A stretch of 64,000 nt of DNA, taken from Myceligenerans pegani. GTDB taxonomy: Bacteria; Actinomycetota; Actinomycetes; Actinomycetales; Cellulomonadaceae. The notes under the pieces are model-generated. The model saw only the letters and a list, made by a program, of their open reading frames with translations. It was not told the origin of the DNA and made no database searches. Positions 33,081-42,055 of the stretch are shown here, piece by piece; the first letter of the stretch is position 1, and each line of letters opens with the position of its first letter. The stretch covers positions 157,001 through 221,000 of the forward strand of contig NZ_JADBGR010000109.1 in assembly GCF_014892515.1 (NCBI RefSeq), read 5' to 3'. Made by a program: the position numbers and the translations under genes.

Positions 33081-34235
33081 ATGACACGCACCCTGCGCAT
33101 CGCCATGAACGGCGTGACCGGCCGCATGGGCTACCGCCAGCACCTGCTGCGCTCGATCCTGCCGATCCGCGAGCAGGGTGGCGTCACCCTGGAGGACGGC
33201 TCGCGCGTGCAGGTCGAGCCCGTGCTGGTGGGCCGCAATGCCGAGAAGCTGGCCGACCTGGCCAAGCAGCACGACGTCGAGCACTGGACCACGGACCTCG
33301 ACGGCGCCATCGCCGACGCCGACATCGTCTTCGACGCCGCGATGACGAACCTCCGCCCCGCGACCCTCACCAAGGCGATGCGACAGGGGAAGCACGTCTT
33401 CACCGAGAAGCCCACGGCGGAGACGCTGGACGAGGCGATCGAACTCGCCCGCCTGCGCGAGGAGACCGGCGTGACGGTCGGCGTCGTGCACGACAAGCTC
33501 TACCTGCCCGGCCTGGTCAAGCTCCGCCGTCTCGTGGACGAGGGCTTCTTCGGCCGCATCCTGTCGATGCGCGGCGAGTTCGGGTACTGGGTCTTCGAGG
33601 GCGACATCCAGCCGGCCCAGCGCCCGTCGTGGAACTACCGCCTGGCCGACGGCGGGTCCATGACCACCGACATGTACTGCCACTGGAACTACGTCATGGA
33701 GGGCATCGTCGGCCAGGTCAGGTCGGTCACCTCCAAGACCGCGACGCACATCCCCGCCCGCTGGGACGAGCAGGGCAAGGAGTACGAGGCCACCGCCGAC
33801 GACGCCGCCTACGGCATCTTCGAGCTCCGCACCCCGGGCGGCGACGACGTGATCGCCCAGATCAACTCCTCGTGGGCGGTGCGCGTGTACCGCGACGAGC
33901 TGGTCGAGTTCCAGATCGACGGCACGCACGGCTCGGCCGTCGCGGGCCTGAACAAGTGCGTGGCGCAGCATCGTTCCCACACGCCCAAGCCGGTGTGGAA
34001 CCCGGACCTGCCGGTCACGGAGTCGTTCCGCGACCAGTGGATGGAGGTGCCGGCCAACGCGGAGCTGGACAACGGCTTCAAGGCGCAGTGGGAGGAGTTC
34101 CTGCGCGACGCCGTCGCCGGGCGCCCGCACCGCTTCGACCTCCTGTCGGCGGCGCGCGGCGTGCAGCTCGCGGAGCTGGGCCTGAGGTCGTCGGCCGAGG
34201 GCCGCCGCATCGAGATCCCGGAGATCACGCTGTGA
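33081..34235 (+). CDS. Gfo/Idh/MocA family oxidoreductase
   Basis: 384 residues; ATG 33081 follows AAGGAG. The Rossmann loop is AMNGVTGRMGYRQHL near 8-22, the family EKP motif is VFTEKPTAETLDEA near 112, and the substrate lobe holds GGSMTTDMYCHWNYVME near 190. This subtype is found together with DUF993 and a TIM-barrel isomerase in actinobacterial and other sugar-catabolism operons. It probably oxidises a sugar or polyol. Its stop overlaps the GTG of the next gene, so it is coupled to the DUF993 protein. Confidence 0.88.
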   Translation: MTRTLRIAMNGVTGRMGYRQHLLRSILPIREQGGVTLEDGSRVQVEPVLVGRNAEKLADLAKQHDVEHWTTDLDGAIADADIVFDAAMTNLRPATLTKAMRQGKHVFTEKPTAETLDEAIELARLREETGVTVGVVHDKLYLPGLVKLRRLVDEGFFGRILSMRGEFGYWVFEGDIQPAQRPSWNYRLADGGSMTTDMYCHWNYVMEGIVGQVRSVTSKTATHIPARWDEQGKEYEATADDAAYGIFELRTPGGDDVIAQINSSWAVRVYRDELVEFQIDGTHGSAVAGLNKCVAQHRSHTPKPVWNPDLPVTESFRDQWMEVPANAELDNGFKAQWEEFLRDAVAGRPHRFDLLSAARGVQLAELGLRSSAEGRRIEIPEITL

Positions 34236-35548
34236 GCGCCAGGACGATCACGCTGCCCGTGTTCGACGACGCCGGGGCGCCGTCGGGCACCGAGAACCAC
34301 GACCTGGGTGCCCCCGGGCCCTGGACCACCCCGGACACGCCTCTGACCAGCCGCGTCGCGTTCGCCGCCGCCCACGTGATCCCGCACGCCGGGGCCGGGA
34401 ACGTGCCCGGCGAGCCGGCGTCGGTCGACTGGGACAGCACGCTCGCCTACCGCCACCGCATCTGGTCGTACGGCCTGGGCGTCGCCGACGCGATGGACAC
34501 CGCCCAGCGGGGCATGGGCCTGGACTGGGCCGCGACGCAGGAGCTGGTGCGCCGGTCGGCGGCCGAGGCCGCGGCGTTCCGTTCGACGTCGGACGCCGGG
34601 CACCCCGCGCGCGTGGCGTGCGGCGCGGGGACCGACCAGCTCTCGCCCGCGGCCGTCGCGGCGCTGGAGCCGGGCGAGGCCGGGCTGGCCGCCGTCACGG
34701 GCGCGTACCGCGAGCAGGTGCACGTCGTGCAGGACGCGGGAGCGCAGGTCATCGTCATGGCGTCGCGCGCGCTGGCGCGGGTCGCACGCGGTCCGGAGGA
34801 CTACGCACGCGTGTACGACGCCGTCCTGGCCGAGGCGGATCAGCCCGTCGTGCTGCACTGGCTCGGCACGATGTTCGACCCGGCGCTCGAGGGGTACTGG
34901 GGTTCGACGTCGGTCGCCGACGCCACGAACGTCTTCCTGGACGTCATCCGGGCGCACCAGGCGAAAGTCGACGGCGTGAAGGTGTCGCTGCTCGACGCCG
35001 CGCACGAGGTCGGGCTGCGGCGGGCACTGGCCGCGCTGGAGCCCGTGACGATGCCGGCCGGCTTCGGCGTCGCGGCCGCGGCCGACGCCGGCGTCGGCGG
35101 CGCCCGCCCGCGCCTGTACACGGGCGACGACTTCAACTACCCCGAGCTCATCGCCGGCGACGAGCAGGGCCACTCCGACGCCCTGCTCGGCATCTTCGCG
35201 GCGATCTATCCCGCGGCCTCCACGGCGCTCCAGGCGTTCGACGCCGCGGCCGCAGGGGACGCCGTCGCGGCGAAGCGGGGCCACGAGATCCTCGCCGCGA
35301 CCGAGGCGCTCGGCCGCAAGATCTTCGAGGCGCCCACGTACTACTACAAGACGGGAATCGCGTTCCTGTCCTGGCTGAACGGCTTCCAGCCGGCGTTCTC
35401 GCTGGTGGGAGGCCTGCACTCCGGCCGGTCGGTGGCACACCTGGTGGAGTTGTTCCGGCTCGCGGACGGCTGCGGCATGCTCCTCGACCCGGAGCTCGCG
35501 GCGCGCCGGATGCGCGCGTTCCTCACGGTGAACGGGGTGGACGCATGA
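34232..35548 (+). CDS. DUF993 family protein (aldolase-like TIM barrel)
   Basis: 438 residues from GTG 34232, overlapping the previous stop. The sequence (VDWDSTLAYRHRIWSYGLGVADAMDTAQRGMGLDW, later VDGVKVSLLDAAHEVGLRRAL and LYTGDDFNYPELIAGDEQGHSDALLG) is characteristic of DUF993, which is related to dihydrodipicolinate-synthase-type class I aldolases. A lysine in VDGVKVS could be the Schiff-base residue. No reaction has been assigned that I know. Position between a dehydrogenase and a TIM-barrel isomerase suggests cleavage of a keto-sugar intermediate. Confidence 0.85.
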   Translation: MSARTITLPVFDDAGAPSGTENHDLGAPGPWTTPDTPLTSRVAFAAAHVIPHAGAGNVPGEPASVDWDSTLAYRHRIWSYGLGVADAMDTAQRGMGLDWAATQELVRRSAAEAAAFRSTSDAGHPARVACGAGTDQLSPAAVAALEPGEAGLAAVTGAYREQVHVVQDAGAQVIVMASRALARVARGPEDYARVYDAVLAEADQPVVLHWLGTMFDPALEGYWGSTSVADATNVFLDVIRAHQAKVDGVKVSLLDAAHEVGLRRALAALEPVTMPAGFGVAAAADAGVGGARPRLYTGDDFNYPELIAGDEQGHSDALLGIFAAIYPAASTALQAFDAAAAGDAVAAKRGHEILAATEALGRKIFEAPTYYYKTGIAFLSWLNGFQPAFSLVGGLHSGRSVAHLVELFRLADGCGMLLDPELAARRMRAFLTVNGVDA

Positions 35549-36495
35549 GCGCCGACAACACCGCGCCCGGAAAGGCCGGGAGCACGCCCGCTGCGCCGTC
35601 GTCGTCCAGCTTCCCGACGGGCCTGCGGCGGGCCTCGCTGAACACCGCGACCGTCAAGCACGCCACGCTCGCGGAGGCGTGCGAGGTCGCGGCCGCGGCC
35701 GGCTTCGGCGCGGTCGGGCCGTGGCGGGATCGCGTCCAGGAGGTGGGCGCCGCCGAGGCGGCGAGGATCGTCGCGGACGCCGGCCTCGTGGCGTCGTCGC
35801 TGTGCCGGGGCGGCTTCCTCACCGCACGGGACGACGCCGGGATCGCCGCCGCGCTGGACGACAACAAGCGGGCCTTCGAGGAGGCCGCGACGATCGGGGC
35901 GCCGGAGCTGATCTTCGTGGTCGGCGGGTTGCCCGCGATGTCGGCCTCCGGGGCCGGGCCGCGCCCGGACGCCGGGCCGGCGGACCGGGACCTGGTCGCG
36001 ACCCGGGCACGCGTCGCGGACCGGATCGCGGACCTGGTGCCGGTCGCCCGCGAGCACGGCGTGCGGATCGTGCTCGAGCCGCTGCATCCGATCTTCGCGG
36101 CGGACCGGGCCGTGATCTCCACGCTCGGGCAGGCGCTCGACCTGGCGGAGCCGTTCGCGCCGGAGGAGGTCGGCGTCGTCGTCGACACCTACCACGTGTG
36201 GTGGGACCCGGAGTTGCGGGAGCAGATCGAGCGGGCGGGGCGCGCGCGGCGGATCGCGTCGTACCAGGTGTGCGACTGGATCCTGCCGCTGGCCGCGGAG
36301 CCGCTCAACTCGCGCGGGCACGTGGGGGACGGCTACATCGACTTCGCGACCATCTCCGGGTGGGTGCGTGACGCGGGCTATGCGGGCTACATCGAGACCG
36401 AGATCTTCAACGAGGAGATCTGGGCGGCCCCGCCCGCGGAGACGGCGTCGACGGTGCTGTCTCGCTACGCCGACCACGTGGCCCCGCACCTCTGA
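35545..36495 (+). CDS. Sugar phosphate isomerase/epimerase (xylose-isomerase-like TIM barrel)
   Basis: 316 residues from ATG 35545, overlapping the DUF993 stop by ATGA. The fold is the AP-endonuclease-2/xylose-isomerase-like barrel: VRIVLEPLHPIF near 175, VGVVVDTYHVWWDPEL near 213, and a C-terminal YIETEIFNEEIW near 287 supply the metal-binding Glu, Asp/His and Glu. About 25 Ser/Ala/Pro-rich residues precede the barrel. It should isomerise or epimerise a ketose made or used by the two preceding enzymes. Confidence 0.88.
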   Translation: MSADNTAPGKAGSTPAAPSSSSFPTGLRRASLNTATVKHATLAEACEVAAAAGFGAVGPWRDRVQEVGAAEAARIVADAGLVASSLCRGGFLTARDDAGIAAALDDNKRAFEEAATIGAPELIFVVGGLPAMSASGAGPRPDAGPADRDLVATRARVADRIADLVPVAREHGVRIVLEPLHPIFAADRAVISTLGQALDLAEPFAPEEVGVVVDTYHVWWDPELREQIERAGRARRIASYQVCDWILPLAAEPLNSRGHVGDGYIDFATISGWVRDAGYAGYIETEIFNEEIWAAPPAETASTVLSRYADHVAPHL

Positions 36496-36564
36496 CCGTC
36501 CGGTGCGGTCGTGTCCGGTTCGTCCTATGGATAGCGTGAACCCGACGAAGGAGAGGACATCCCG

Positions 36565-38538
36565 ATGACCCGCCTGCCCGCGCCCGACGTCACCGCACGC
36601 GAGTTCTGGACCTCCGAGCGGATGGCGACGGCGCTCGTCCCCGCGGTCGGGAAGGCCGAGCATGCCCTCGGCACGCCCTGGCCCGAGGCCCGGGCGTCGC
36701 AGTTCGCCCGGTTCTGGCGAGACGGCGATCGCAAGGAGTACGAGGGTGGCGTCATCGCACGCCAGCGGCGGCTCACCTACGCGGCGGTCGCGGCGCTGCA
36801 CACCGGCGAGGAACGTTTCCTCGACGAGGTGGTCGACGGCGTGATCCTGCTGTGCGAGCAGTCCACCTGGTGCTGGGCGGCCCACGACCACACGAACACC
36901 CGCAACGGCTACGTCGTCGCGGACGTCACGGATCCGTGCCTGGATCTCGGCGCGGGCGAGGTCGCCGCGCAGCTCGCCTGGGTGGACCACCTGCTGGGGC
37001 CCGCGATCGACGACCGGGCCCCCGGCGTGCGCGCCCGCATCCGGTACGAGGCGCAGCGCCGGGTCCTGCGGCCGTTCACCGACCGCCGCGACTGGTGGTG
37101 GCTCGGCATCGAGCGACCGCCGATGAACTGGACGGTCTGGATCCAGGGCAACGTGCTCGCAGCCGCACTCGCGCTGGAGGACGACACCGCCCGGCGCCGC
37201 CACATCATCCAGCTCGTCGCCGAGGGGGTGGGCCGCTACTGGGACTCGCTCCCGCCCGACGGCGGCGTCGACGAGGGGTACCACTACTGGTGGCAGGGCG
37301 CGGCCCGCGCCCTGGAGGCCGAGGACCTGCTCGGCTGGGCCCGCGAGCAGGGCCGCGCACCCGTGGCTGACGCCCCCGCGGGCGACGCCGAGCCGGCCGG
37401 CATCGCCTCCGCCGGCGCAACACCCGGCGCGACGAGCCGTCCCGGCCACGGGCCGCCGTCGGACAGCGACCGCCTCACTGTCGCCGAGCGCCGCGCCGAG
37501 ACGATCCGGCAGGTCGTCGCCTTCCCGCACCGGATGCACCTGGGCGGCGACTGGTACGTCGGGGTCGCCGACAGCCCGGCGCGACCGATCTGGGCCTGGC
37601 CGTGGAACCTGGTGCACTCGTGGGCGCGACGCGTCGGCGACGAGGACGCCGCCCGGCACGCGGCGTCGTACCGCGGGCGCCCCGAGATCCTGTGGGACGA
37701 GCGCGTCACGCTCTCCCGGGCGGTGCTCATGCTGTCCGACGACGAGTGGGCCGTCCTCCCGTCCGGTACCGCACCACCCCTGGTGGGCGAGGTCCGGCTG
37801 CCGGAGACGCAGGTGGCGCTCGCGCGGTCCCGGCCGGGCTCGGCCGAGGGCGTCGCCGTGTTCGTCAAGGGCGGGCACAACGGGGAGAACCACAACCACA
37901 ACGACGTCGGGGAGGTGCTGGTCGCCCTCGACGGCATGCCCGTGGTGGTCGACGCCGGGAAGCCGACCTACCGCGCCGGCACGTTCGGCGAGGGGCGCTA
38001 CGAGCAGTGGCCGATGCGCTCGGCGTGGCACAACGTCCCGTTGATCCGCGGCAGGGAACAGTCGCCGGGCCCGGAGTTCGCGGCCCGGTCGATGACCGTC
38101 GCCGCGCCGGGCGCCGACGCGGCATGGACCGCGCGGCTCGACCTCGCGGGTGCGTACGGCGCCCGCGGCTCCTCCTGGTGGCGCGAGGTCACGCTTGATC
38201 GCGCCGCGGAATCGGTGACGGTCCGTGACGACTGGTCGTTCGCCGACGACGAGGATGACGGCCCGACGGCGTTGCACTGGCTGCTCGCCGGAGATGTCGA
38301 GCTCGACGCGGGGGCGGGTTGCGCCACCGTGCGGCACGCCGCCGGCAGGCCCGACGCCGAGGTCCGCACGCTGCGGATCAGCTGGGACCAGGAAGCGGTC
38401 GACGCCGGGCTCGAGGCCAAGGAGATCGACGACGACGAACTGGGCGCGGTGTGGGGCGATCACCTCACGCGGCTCTCGCTGACGGTCCGCAAGGAGATGC
38501 CGGTCGGGACGCTCGAGGTTCGCTTCGACGCGGCCTGA
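36565..38538 (+). CDS. Heparinase II/III-like polysaccharide lyase
   Basis: 657 residues; ATG 36565 follows GAAGGAGAGG. The N-terminal half is an alpha/alpha toroid rich in Trp (WCWAAHDHTNTRNGY, DWWWLGIERPPMNW, GYHYWWQGAARALE) and the C-terminal half a beta-sandwich domain opening with GGHNGENHNHNDVGEVLVALDGMPVVVDAG near 435, the heparinase II/III signature. There is no signal peptide, so it would act in the cytoplasm on imported oligosaccharides. A ~40-residue disordered insertion lies near 270-310. It is 69 bases downstream of the isomerase gene and probably in the same operon. Confidence 0.85.
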   Translation: MTRLPAPDVTAREFWTSERMATALVPAVGKAEHALGTPWPEARASQFARFWRDGDRKEYEGGVIARQRRLTYAAVAALHTGEERFLDEVVDGVILLCEQSTWCWAAHDHTNTRNGYVVADVTDPCLDLGAGEVAAQLAWVDHLLGPAIDDRAPGVRARIRYEAQRRVLRPFTDRRDWWWLGIERPPMNWTVWIQGNVLAAALALEDDTARRRHIIQLVAEGVGRYWDSLPPDGGVDEGYHYWWQGAARALEAEDLLGWAREQGRAPVADAPAGDAEPAGIASAGATPGATSRPGHGPPSDSDRLTVAERRAETIRQVVAFPHRMHLGGDWYVGVADSPARPIWAWPWNLVHSWARRVGDEDAARHAASYRGRPEILWDERVTLSRAVLMLSDDEWAVLPSGTAPPLVGEVRLPETQVALARSRPGSAEGVAVFVKGGHNGENHNHNDVGEVLVALDGMPVVVDAGKPTYRAGTFGEGRYEQWPMRSAWHNVPLIRGREQSPGPEFAARSMTVAAPGADAAWTARLDLAGAYGARGSSWWREVTLDRAAESVTVRDDWSFADDEDDGPTALHWLLAGDVELDAGAGCATVRHAAGRPDAEVRTLRISWDQEAVDAGLEAKEIDDDELGAVWGDHLTRLSLTVRKEMPVGTLEVRFDAA

Positions 38539-38598
38539 TGGTCCAGCGCCGTTCCGGCGGCTCGATCCGGCCCTGCCCGGCTTGGCCCCGCCCGGCTC

Positions 38599-38616
38599 GG
38601 GTCGGGTCGGGTCGGG
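38599..38616 (+). promoter_or_regulatory. G-quadruplex-forming motif upstream of secreted protein gene
   Basis: Four GGG runs separated by exactly two bases (TC each time) fill 38599-38616, the canonical intramolecular G-quadruplex pattern. They lie 46 bases upstream of the -10 box at 38662, on the non-template strand. Function is unproven. Confidence 0.4.
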
Positions 38617-38661
38617 TGAGCTTCACCCGCTGCGAACCGGGGGAAAAGTCGGGAAATCCCG

Positions 38662-38689
38662 TAGGATCGCCGACGTGATCCGACTGTGA
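38662..38689 (+). promoter_or_regulatory. -10 box with duplicated leaderless-type start
   Basis: TAGGAT (38662-38667) is a good -10 box. Seven bases later GTGATCCG occurs (38675-38682) and again at 38686-38693, an 11-base tandem duplication. The first GTG is at the position of a leaderless start but reads only four codons (38675-38689) before a TGA that overlaps the second GTG. The second GTG opens the full-length gene. Confidence 0.45.
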
Positions 38690-39468
38690 TCCGGCAAGGG
38701 GCGGTGCGGCTCCTCGGGCTCGCCATCCTCGCGGCGGGCCTCGTCGGCGCGGCCGGAACCGGCGCGGCCGCGCGCGAGGAGGACGCCGAGTTCGGCGTCA
38801 CCGCGGAGGGCGCCTCGTTCGACAGATGGAGCGTCTCCGGCGGCGCGAGCCTCGAGTACACGGTCCGTCCGCTCGACGGCGACAACGCTTCCTATGTCCG
38901 GCGGTACCTCAGCAACTCCGAGCGCCACTCCGGCTGGGCCGCCTTCCACGAGGCGCCCGACCGGTACCCGGACGGCTACTGCGTCAGCTGGGTTCGCCTC
39001 GACCGCTACGAGTGGGGCGAGTGGATGGACGGCCCGGCCTGCACCGAGCCGGAGGAACCCGCACCGACGGAGGCCGAGGAGCCTCCCGGCGAGTCGGGCG
39101 GCGGATCGGGGGGCGAACCGACGACGCGGCCCGAGCCGACGCGAGAGCCGGCGCCCCCGAGGGGAACGCCGGAGACGCCGCAGCCCGAGCCCACGCGGTC
39201 CGCGCCCGAGCCGACGCCGGACCCTACTCCCTCCGCGCCGAGCCCGAGCCCCAGCCCGAGCCCGTCGGCCGAGCCCAGCCCCGTCGTGTCCACGGAGCGG
39301 AACGACCCGGCGAGCTCGATCGTCAGGTCGTTCGGCCGGCCCGCCTCCGCTGACGACGAGACGGGACCGCTCCAGCAGTCCGACGTCGTCTGGATGTGGG
39401 TGATCCTCGGCGGCATCGGCGCGGCGGCGGGCGGTGCCCTGCTGATGATGTTCCGCCGCCCCCTCTGA
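38686..39468 (+). CDS. Secreted, membrane-anchored protein with Pro-rich stalk
   Basis: 260 residues from GTG 38686, the only usable start. A signal peptide (LLGLAILAAGLVGAAGTGAAA) is followed by a ~95-residue extracellular domain (YTVRPLDGDNASYVRRYLSN, CVSWVRLDRYEWGEWMDGPAC) with two cysteines likely forming a disulfide. Residues ~125-205 are a long Pro/Glu/Thr/Ser-rich stalk. A transmembrane helix (VWMWVILGGIGAAAGGALLMMF) ends in FRRPL. The architecture suggests a surface-displayed domain held away from the membrane. No family is recognised. Confidence 0.75.
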   Translation: MIRQGAVRLLGLAILAAGLVGAAGTGAAAREEDAEFGVTAEGASFDRWSVSGGASLEYTVRPLDGDNASYVRRYLSNSERHSGWAAFHEAPDRYPDGYCVSWVRLDRYEWGEWMDGPACTEPEEPAPTEAEEPPGESGGGSGGEPTTRPEPTREPAPPRGTPETPQPEPTRSAPEPTPDPTPSAPSPSPSPSPSAEPSPVVSTERNDPASSIVRSFGRPASADDETGPLQQSDVVWMWVILGGIGAAAGGALLMMFRRPL

Positions 39469-39513
39469 CACGCCGACCGCGTGAGGGAGGGCGGCCACCG
39501 CGAGACTGGGATC

Positions 39514-40086
39514 ATGAACGTCTCCGGACTGCTGCTCACACCCGGGGCCGGGGCCTCGCGCGATCACCACACCCTGGTCGCGGTGGAGGACGCCCTGGCC
39601 GCGCTCGATCCGCCCCTGCCCGTGCGGCGCGCCGACTTCCCGTACCGGATCGCCGGCAAGCGAATGCCGGACCGGGTGCCGGTCGCGGTGGCGCACCTCG
39701 TCCAGGAGGCGGAGGCCTTCGCGAAGGAGATCGGCACGACGACGGACCGCCTCCTCCTGGGCGGGCGGTCGTACGGCGGCCGCATGTGCTCGATGGCGGT
39801 CGCCGAGGGCCTGCCCGCGGCCGGACTCGTGCTGCTGAGCTACCCGCTGCATCCGCCCGGCAGGCCGGAACGCCTCCGGGTGGACCACTTCGGCGACCTC
39901 GACGTGCCGGCACTCTTCGTGTCCGGCGACAAGGACCCGTTCGGCACGCCGGAGGAGCTGGCGGAGCGCACCGCCGCGATCCCGGGGAGCGTCACCCACG
40001 TGACGCTCCTCGGCGCACACGACCTCCGCGGCAAGGACCCGGAGGTCGCCCGCGCGGTCGCGGACTGGACCGCAACCCTCCGGTAG
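39514..40086 (+). CDS. Alpha/beta hydrolase, KANL3/Tex30-like
   Basis: 190 residues from ATG 39514; no ribosome site is clear. The nucleophile elbow LLLGGRSYGGRM near 80-91, the ALFVSGDKDPFGTPEEL acid segment near 130-146 and the LLGAHDLRG histidine near 165 form a Ser-Asp-His triad. The N-terminus (LLLTPGAGASRDHHTLVAVEDAL) is typical of the KANL3/Tex30-type small hydrolases common in bacteria, whose substrates are unknown. It is convergent with rhaB, 14 bases apart. Confidence 0.8.
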   Translation: MNVSGLLLTPGAGASRDHHTLVAVEDALAALDPPLPVRRADFPYRIAGKRMPDRVPVAVAHLVQEAEAFAKEIGTTTDRLLLGGRSYGGRMCSMAVAEGLPAAGLVLLSYPLHPPGRPERLRVDHFGDLDVPALFVSGDKDPFGTPEELAERTAAIPGSVTHVTLLGAHDLRGKDPEVARAVADWTATLR

Positions 40087-40099
40087 GTGGTGCGGTCGG

Positions 40100-42055
40100 C
40101 TACGCCTCGTAGGTGCGCAGGTGTGTGCTGGCGCGGACGGTCGCGCGCAGGTCCCGCGGCGTTGCCGGGCCGCCGTCGTGGGCCGTCAGGGCTCCGGCCG
40201 CGCGGGCCTGGACCAGGACGTTCCCCAGCGCCGTCCCCTCGACCGGGCCGGCGAGCACCGGCAGGCCCGCGGCCTCGGCCGTGAGGCGGTTCAGCAGGTC
40301 GTTCTGCGACCCGCCGCCGACGACGTGGATCGCCCCGACGCGCACTCCGGCCAGCTCTCCTGCCTGCCGCACGACCTGGGCGTACGCCGCCGCCAGGCTG
40401 TCGAGGACCACCCGGACCGTCGCCGAGCGGGTCTCCGGGACCGCCTCCACGCCCGAGCCTGCGGCTGACGATCGGCCCCGGTCCCCCGACGGCGCCCCGG
40501 CCCCAGGCTGCGCCGCAGTCTCCGGCCCACGATCACCGCGCGCCGCTCCCGCACGACCGCCGCCGTCCCGCACCGCTCCCGTCACCGGCCCCGCGGCGGA
40601 CATCCGCCGCCCGATCGCCGCGCGGACCCGGTCGGCCATGCCGCCCGGCGCGAGGAACTCCTCGCCGTCGACCTCGATGAGGCAGCGGCCGCCCGGCTCG
40701 CGCGCGGCGTCCTCCAGGAGAGCTGGCAGGTCGACGGGTTCGCCGTCGGCCTCCGACCACTCCCGCACGCACTCGTTGAGGATCCACAGCCCCATGACGT
40801 TGCGCAGGTACCGCACGGTGCCGTCGATGCCGAGCTCGTTGGTGAAGTTCGCCTCGCGGCTGGCGTCGCCGAGCACCGGCCTGTCCAGCTCGAGCCCGAC
40901 CAACGACCATGTCCCGGAGGAGATGTAGGCCGCCGCTCCAGGAACCATGTCGTTCGTTCCGTTCTGCGCCCCAGAACGGACGGAATCGCGTGGTTCGTCA
41001 GGAACCGCATGGTCGAGCGGCGCCGCGGCGACCGCGGACGCCGTGTCGTGGGAGGCAACGGCGAACACCGGCACCTCGCCCAGGCCCGTCGCCTCGCGGA
41101 TGCCCGGAAGCAGGTGTCCGACGGCGGTCCCCGGCTCGACCAGTTCCGGAAGGCGCGCCCGGAGGTCGCCGAGTTCCGGGAACTCCTCCGCGAGCCGTGC
41201 GATGTGCGCGTCGGACCAGGTGCGGGTCCGGGCGTCGAGCAGGCCGGTGGTGGACGCGTTCGTCACCTCGGCCACGCGGCGGCCGGTGAGCCGGTAGGTG
41301 ATCAGGTCGGGGACCAGGAGCACCTGCGCGGCGCGGGACCACTCGGTCTTGCCGGCTCCTGCCGCGCTCGCCACGAACTGGAACACCGACGTGAAGGGCA
41401 GGTCCTGCAACCCGTTGACCGCGTAGTGCTCGGCGAAGGGGATCCGCGCGTACACGCGCTCGCGCGCGGCGTCGGTCCGCGAATCGCGATAGCACCAGGG
41501 CCGGGCGAGCAGCGCGCCGTCGTCGTCCAGGAAGCCGTGGTCGACGGCCCACGAGTCGACGCCGATCCCCCGCACCTCGAGCCCTCGCCGCGCGGCGACG
41601 GACCCGGCTTCGCGCAGCCCGGCCACGATCCCGTCCCAGAGTGCCTCGACGTCCCAGCGCAACCCGCCGTCGTGCACCGCCGGACCGTTCGGAAACCGCC
41701 CGCACTCGACCAGCTCGACCCGCGCCGGCCCGTCCTCCACTGCCCGCGCGGCGTCGTCCGCCGACGCCTCGTCTCCTCGCCTCGCCGCTCCGCCCGCACC
41801 GTGGCCGAGGACGACGTCCGGGTCGCCATCCGTCGCGCCCGAGTGCAGGACCCCCAGCATGACGCGGCCCGACGTCGCACCCAGATCGACGGCGATGAAC
41901 GCGGCACCGGCCGCCGACGCGGCCCGGGCCTCGTCGGACACGGCGGCATCGGGCCCGGCCGCGTCGCGCCTCTCCGTACCAGGCACGGCTGCGTCGCGCC
42001 CGTCCGTATCGGGCCCGGCTGCGTCGAGGCCTGCCTCGGACTCGCGACCGCTCAT
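40100..42055 (-). CDS. rhaB: Rhamnulokinase with disordered insertions
   Basis: 651 residues from ATG 42055, overlapping the aldolase/dehydrogenase stop by four bases. The FGGY-kinase fold is evident: FIAVDLGATSGRVMLGVL near 52, the GIGVDSWAVDHGFLDDDG segment, STTGLLDARTRTW near 265, and SSGTWSLVGLELDRPV near 380 in the ATP domain, then VVGGGSQNDLLNRLTA near 580. It phosphorylates L-rhamnulose. It is about 160 residues longer than usual because of a ~50-residue N-terminal extension and insertions near 75-105, 340-365 and 485-535, all Ala/Gly/Asp/Arg-rich. It is the last gene of rhaI-rhaEW-rhaB. Confidence 0.9.
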   Translation of the reverse strand: MSGRESEAGLDAAGPDTDGRDAAVPGTERRDAAGPDAAVSDEARAASAAGAAFIAVDLGATSGRVMLGVLHSGATDGDPDVVLGHGAGGAARRGDEASADDAARAVEDGPARVELVECGRFPNGPAVHDGGLRWDVEALWDGIVAGLREAGSVAARRGLEVRGIGVDSWAVDHGFLDDDGALLARPWCYRDSRTDAARERVYARIPFAEHYAVNGLQDLPFTSVFQFVASAAGAGKTEWSRAAQVLLVPDLITYRLTGRRVAEVTNASTTGLLDARTRTWSDAHIARLAEEFPELGDLRARLPELVEPGTAVGHLLPGIREATGLGEVPVFAVASHDTASAVAAAPLDHAVPDEPRDSVRSGAQNGTNDMVPGAAAYISSGTWSLVGLELDRPVLGDASREANFTNELGIDGTVRYLRNVMGLWILNECVREWSEADGEPVDLPALLEDAAREPGGRCLIEVDGEEFLAPGGMADRVRAAIGRRMSAAGPVTGAVRDGGGRAGAARGDRGPETAAQPGAGAPSGDRGRSSAAGSGVEAVPETRSATVRVVLDSLAAAYAQVVRQAGELAGVRVGAIHVVGGGSQNDLLNRLTAEAAGLPVLAGPVEGTALGNVLVQARAAGALTAHDGGPATPRDLRATVRASTHLRTYEA

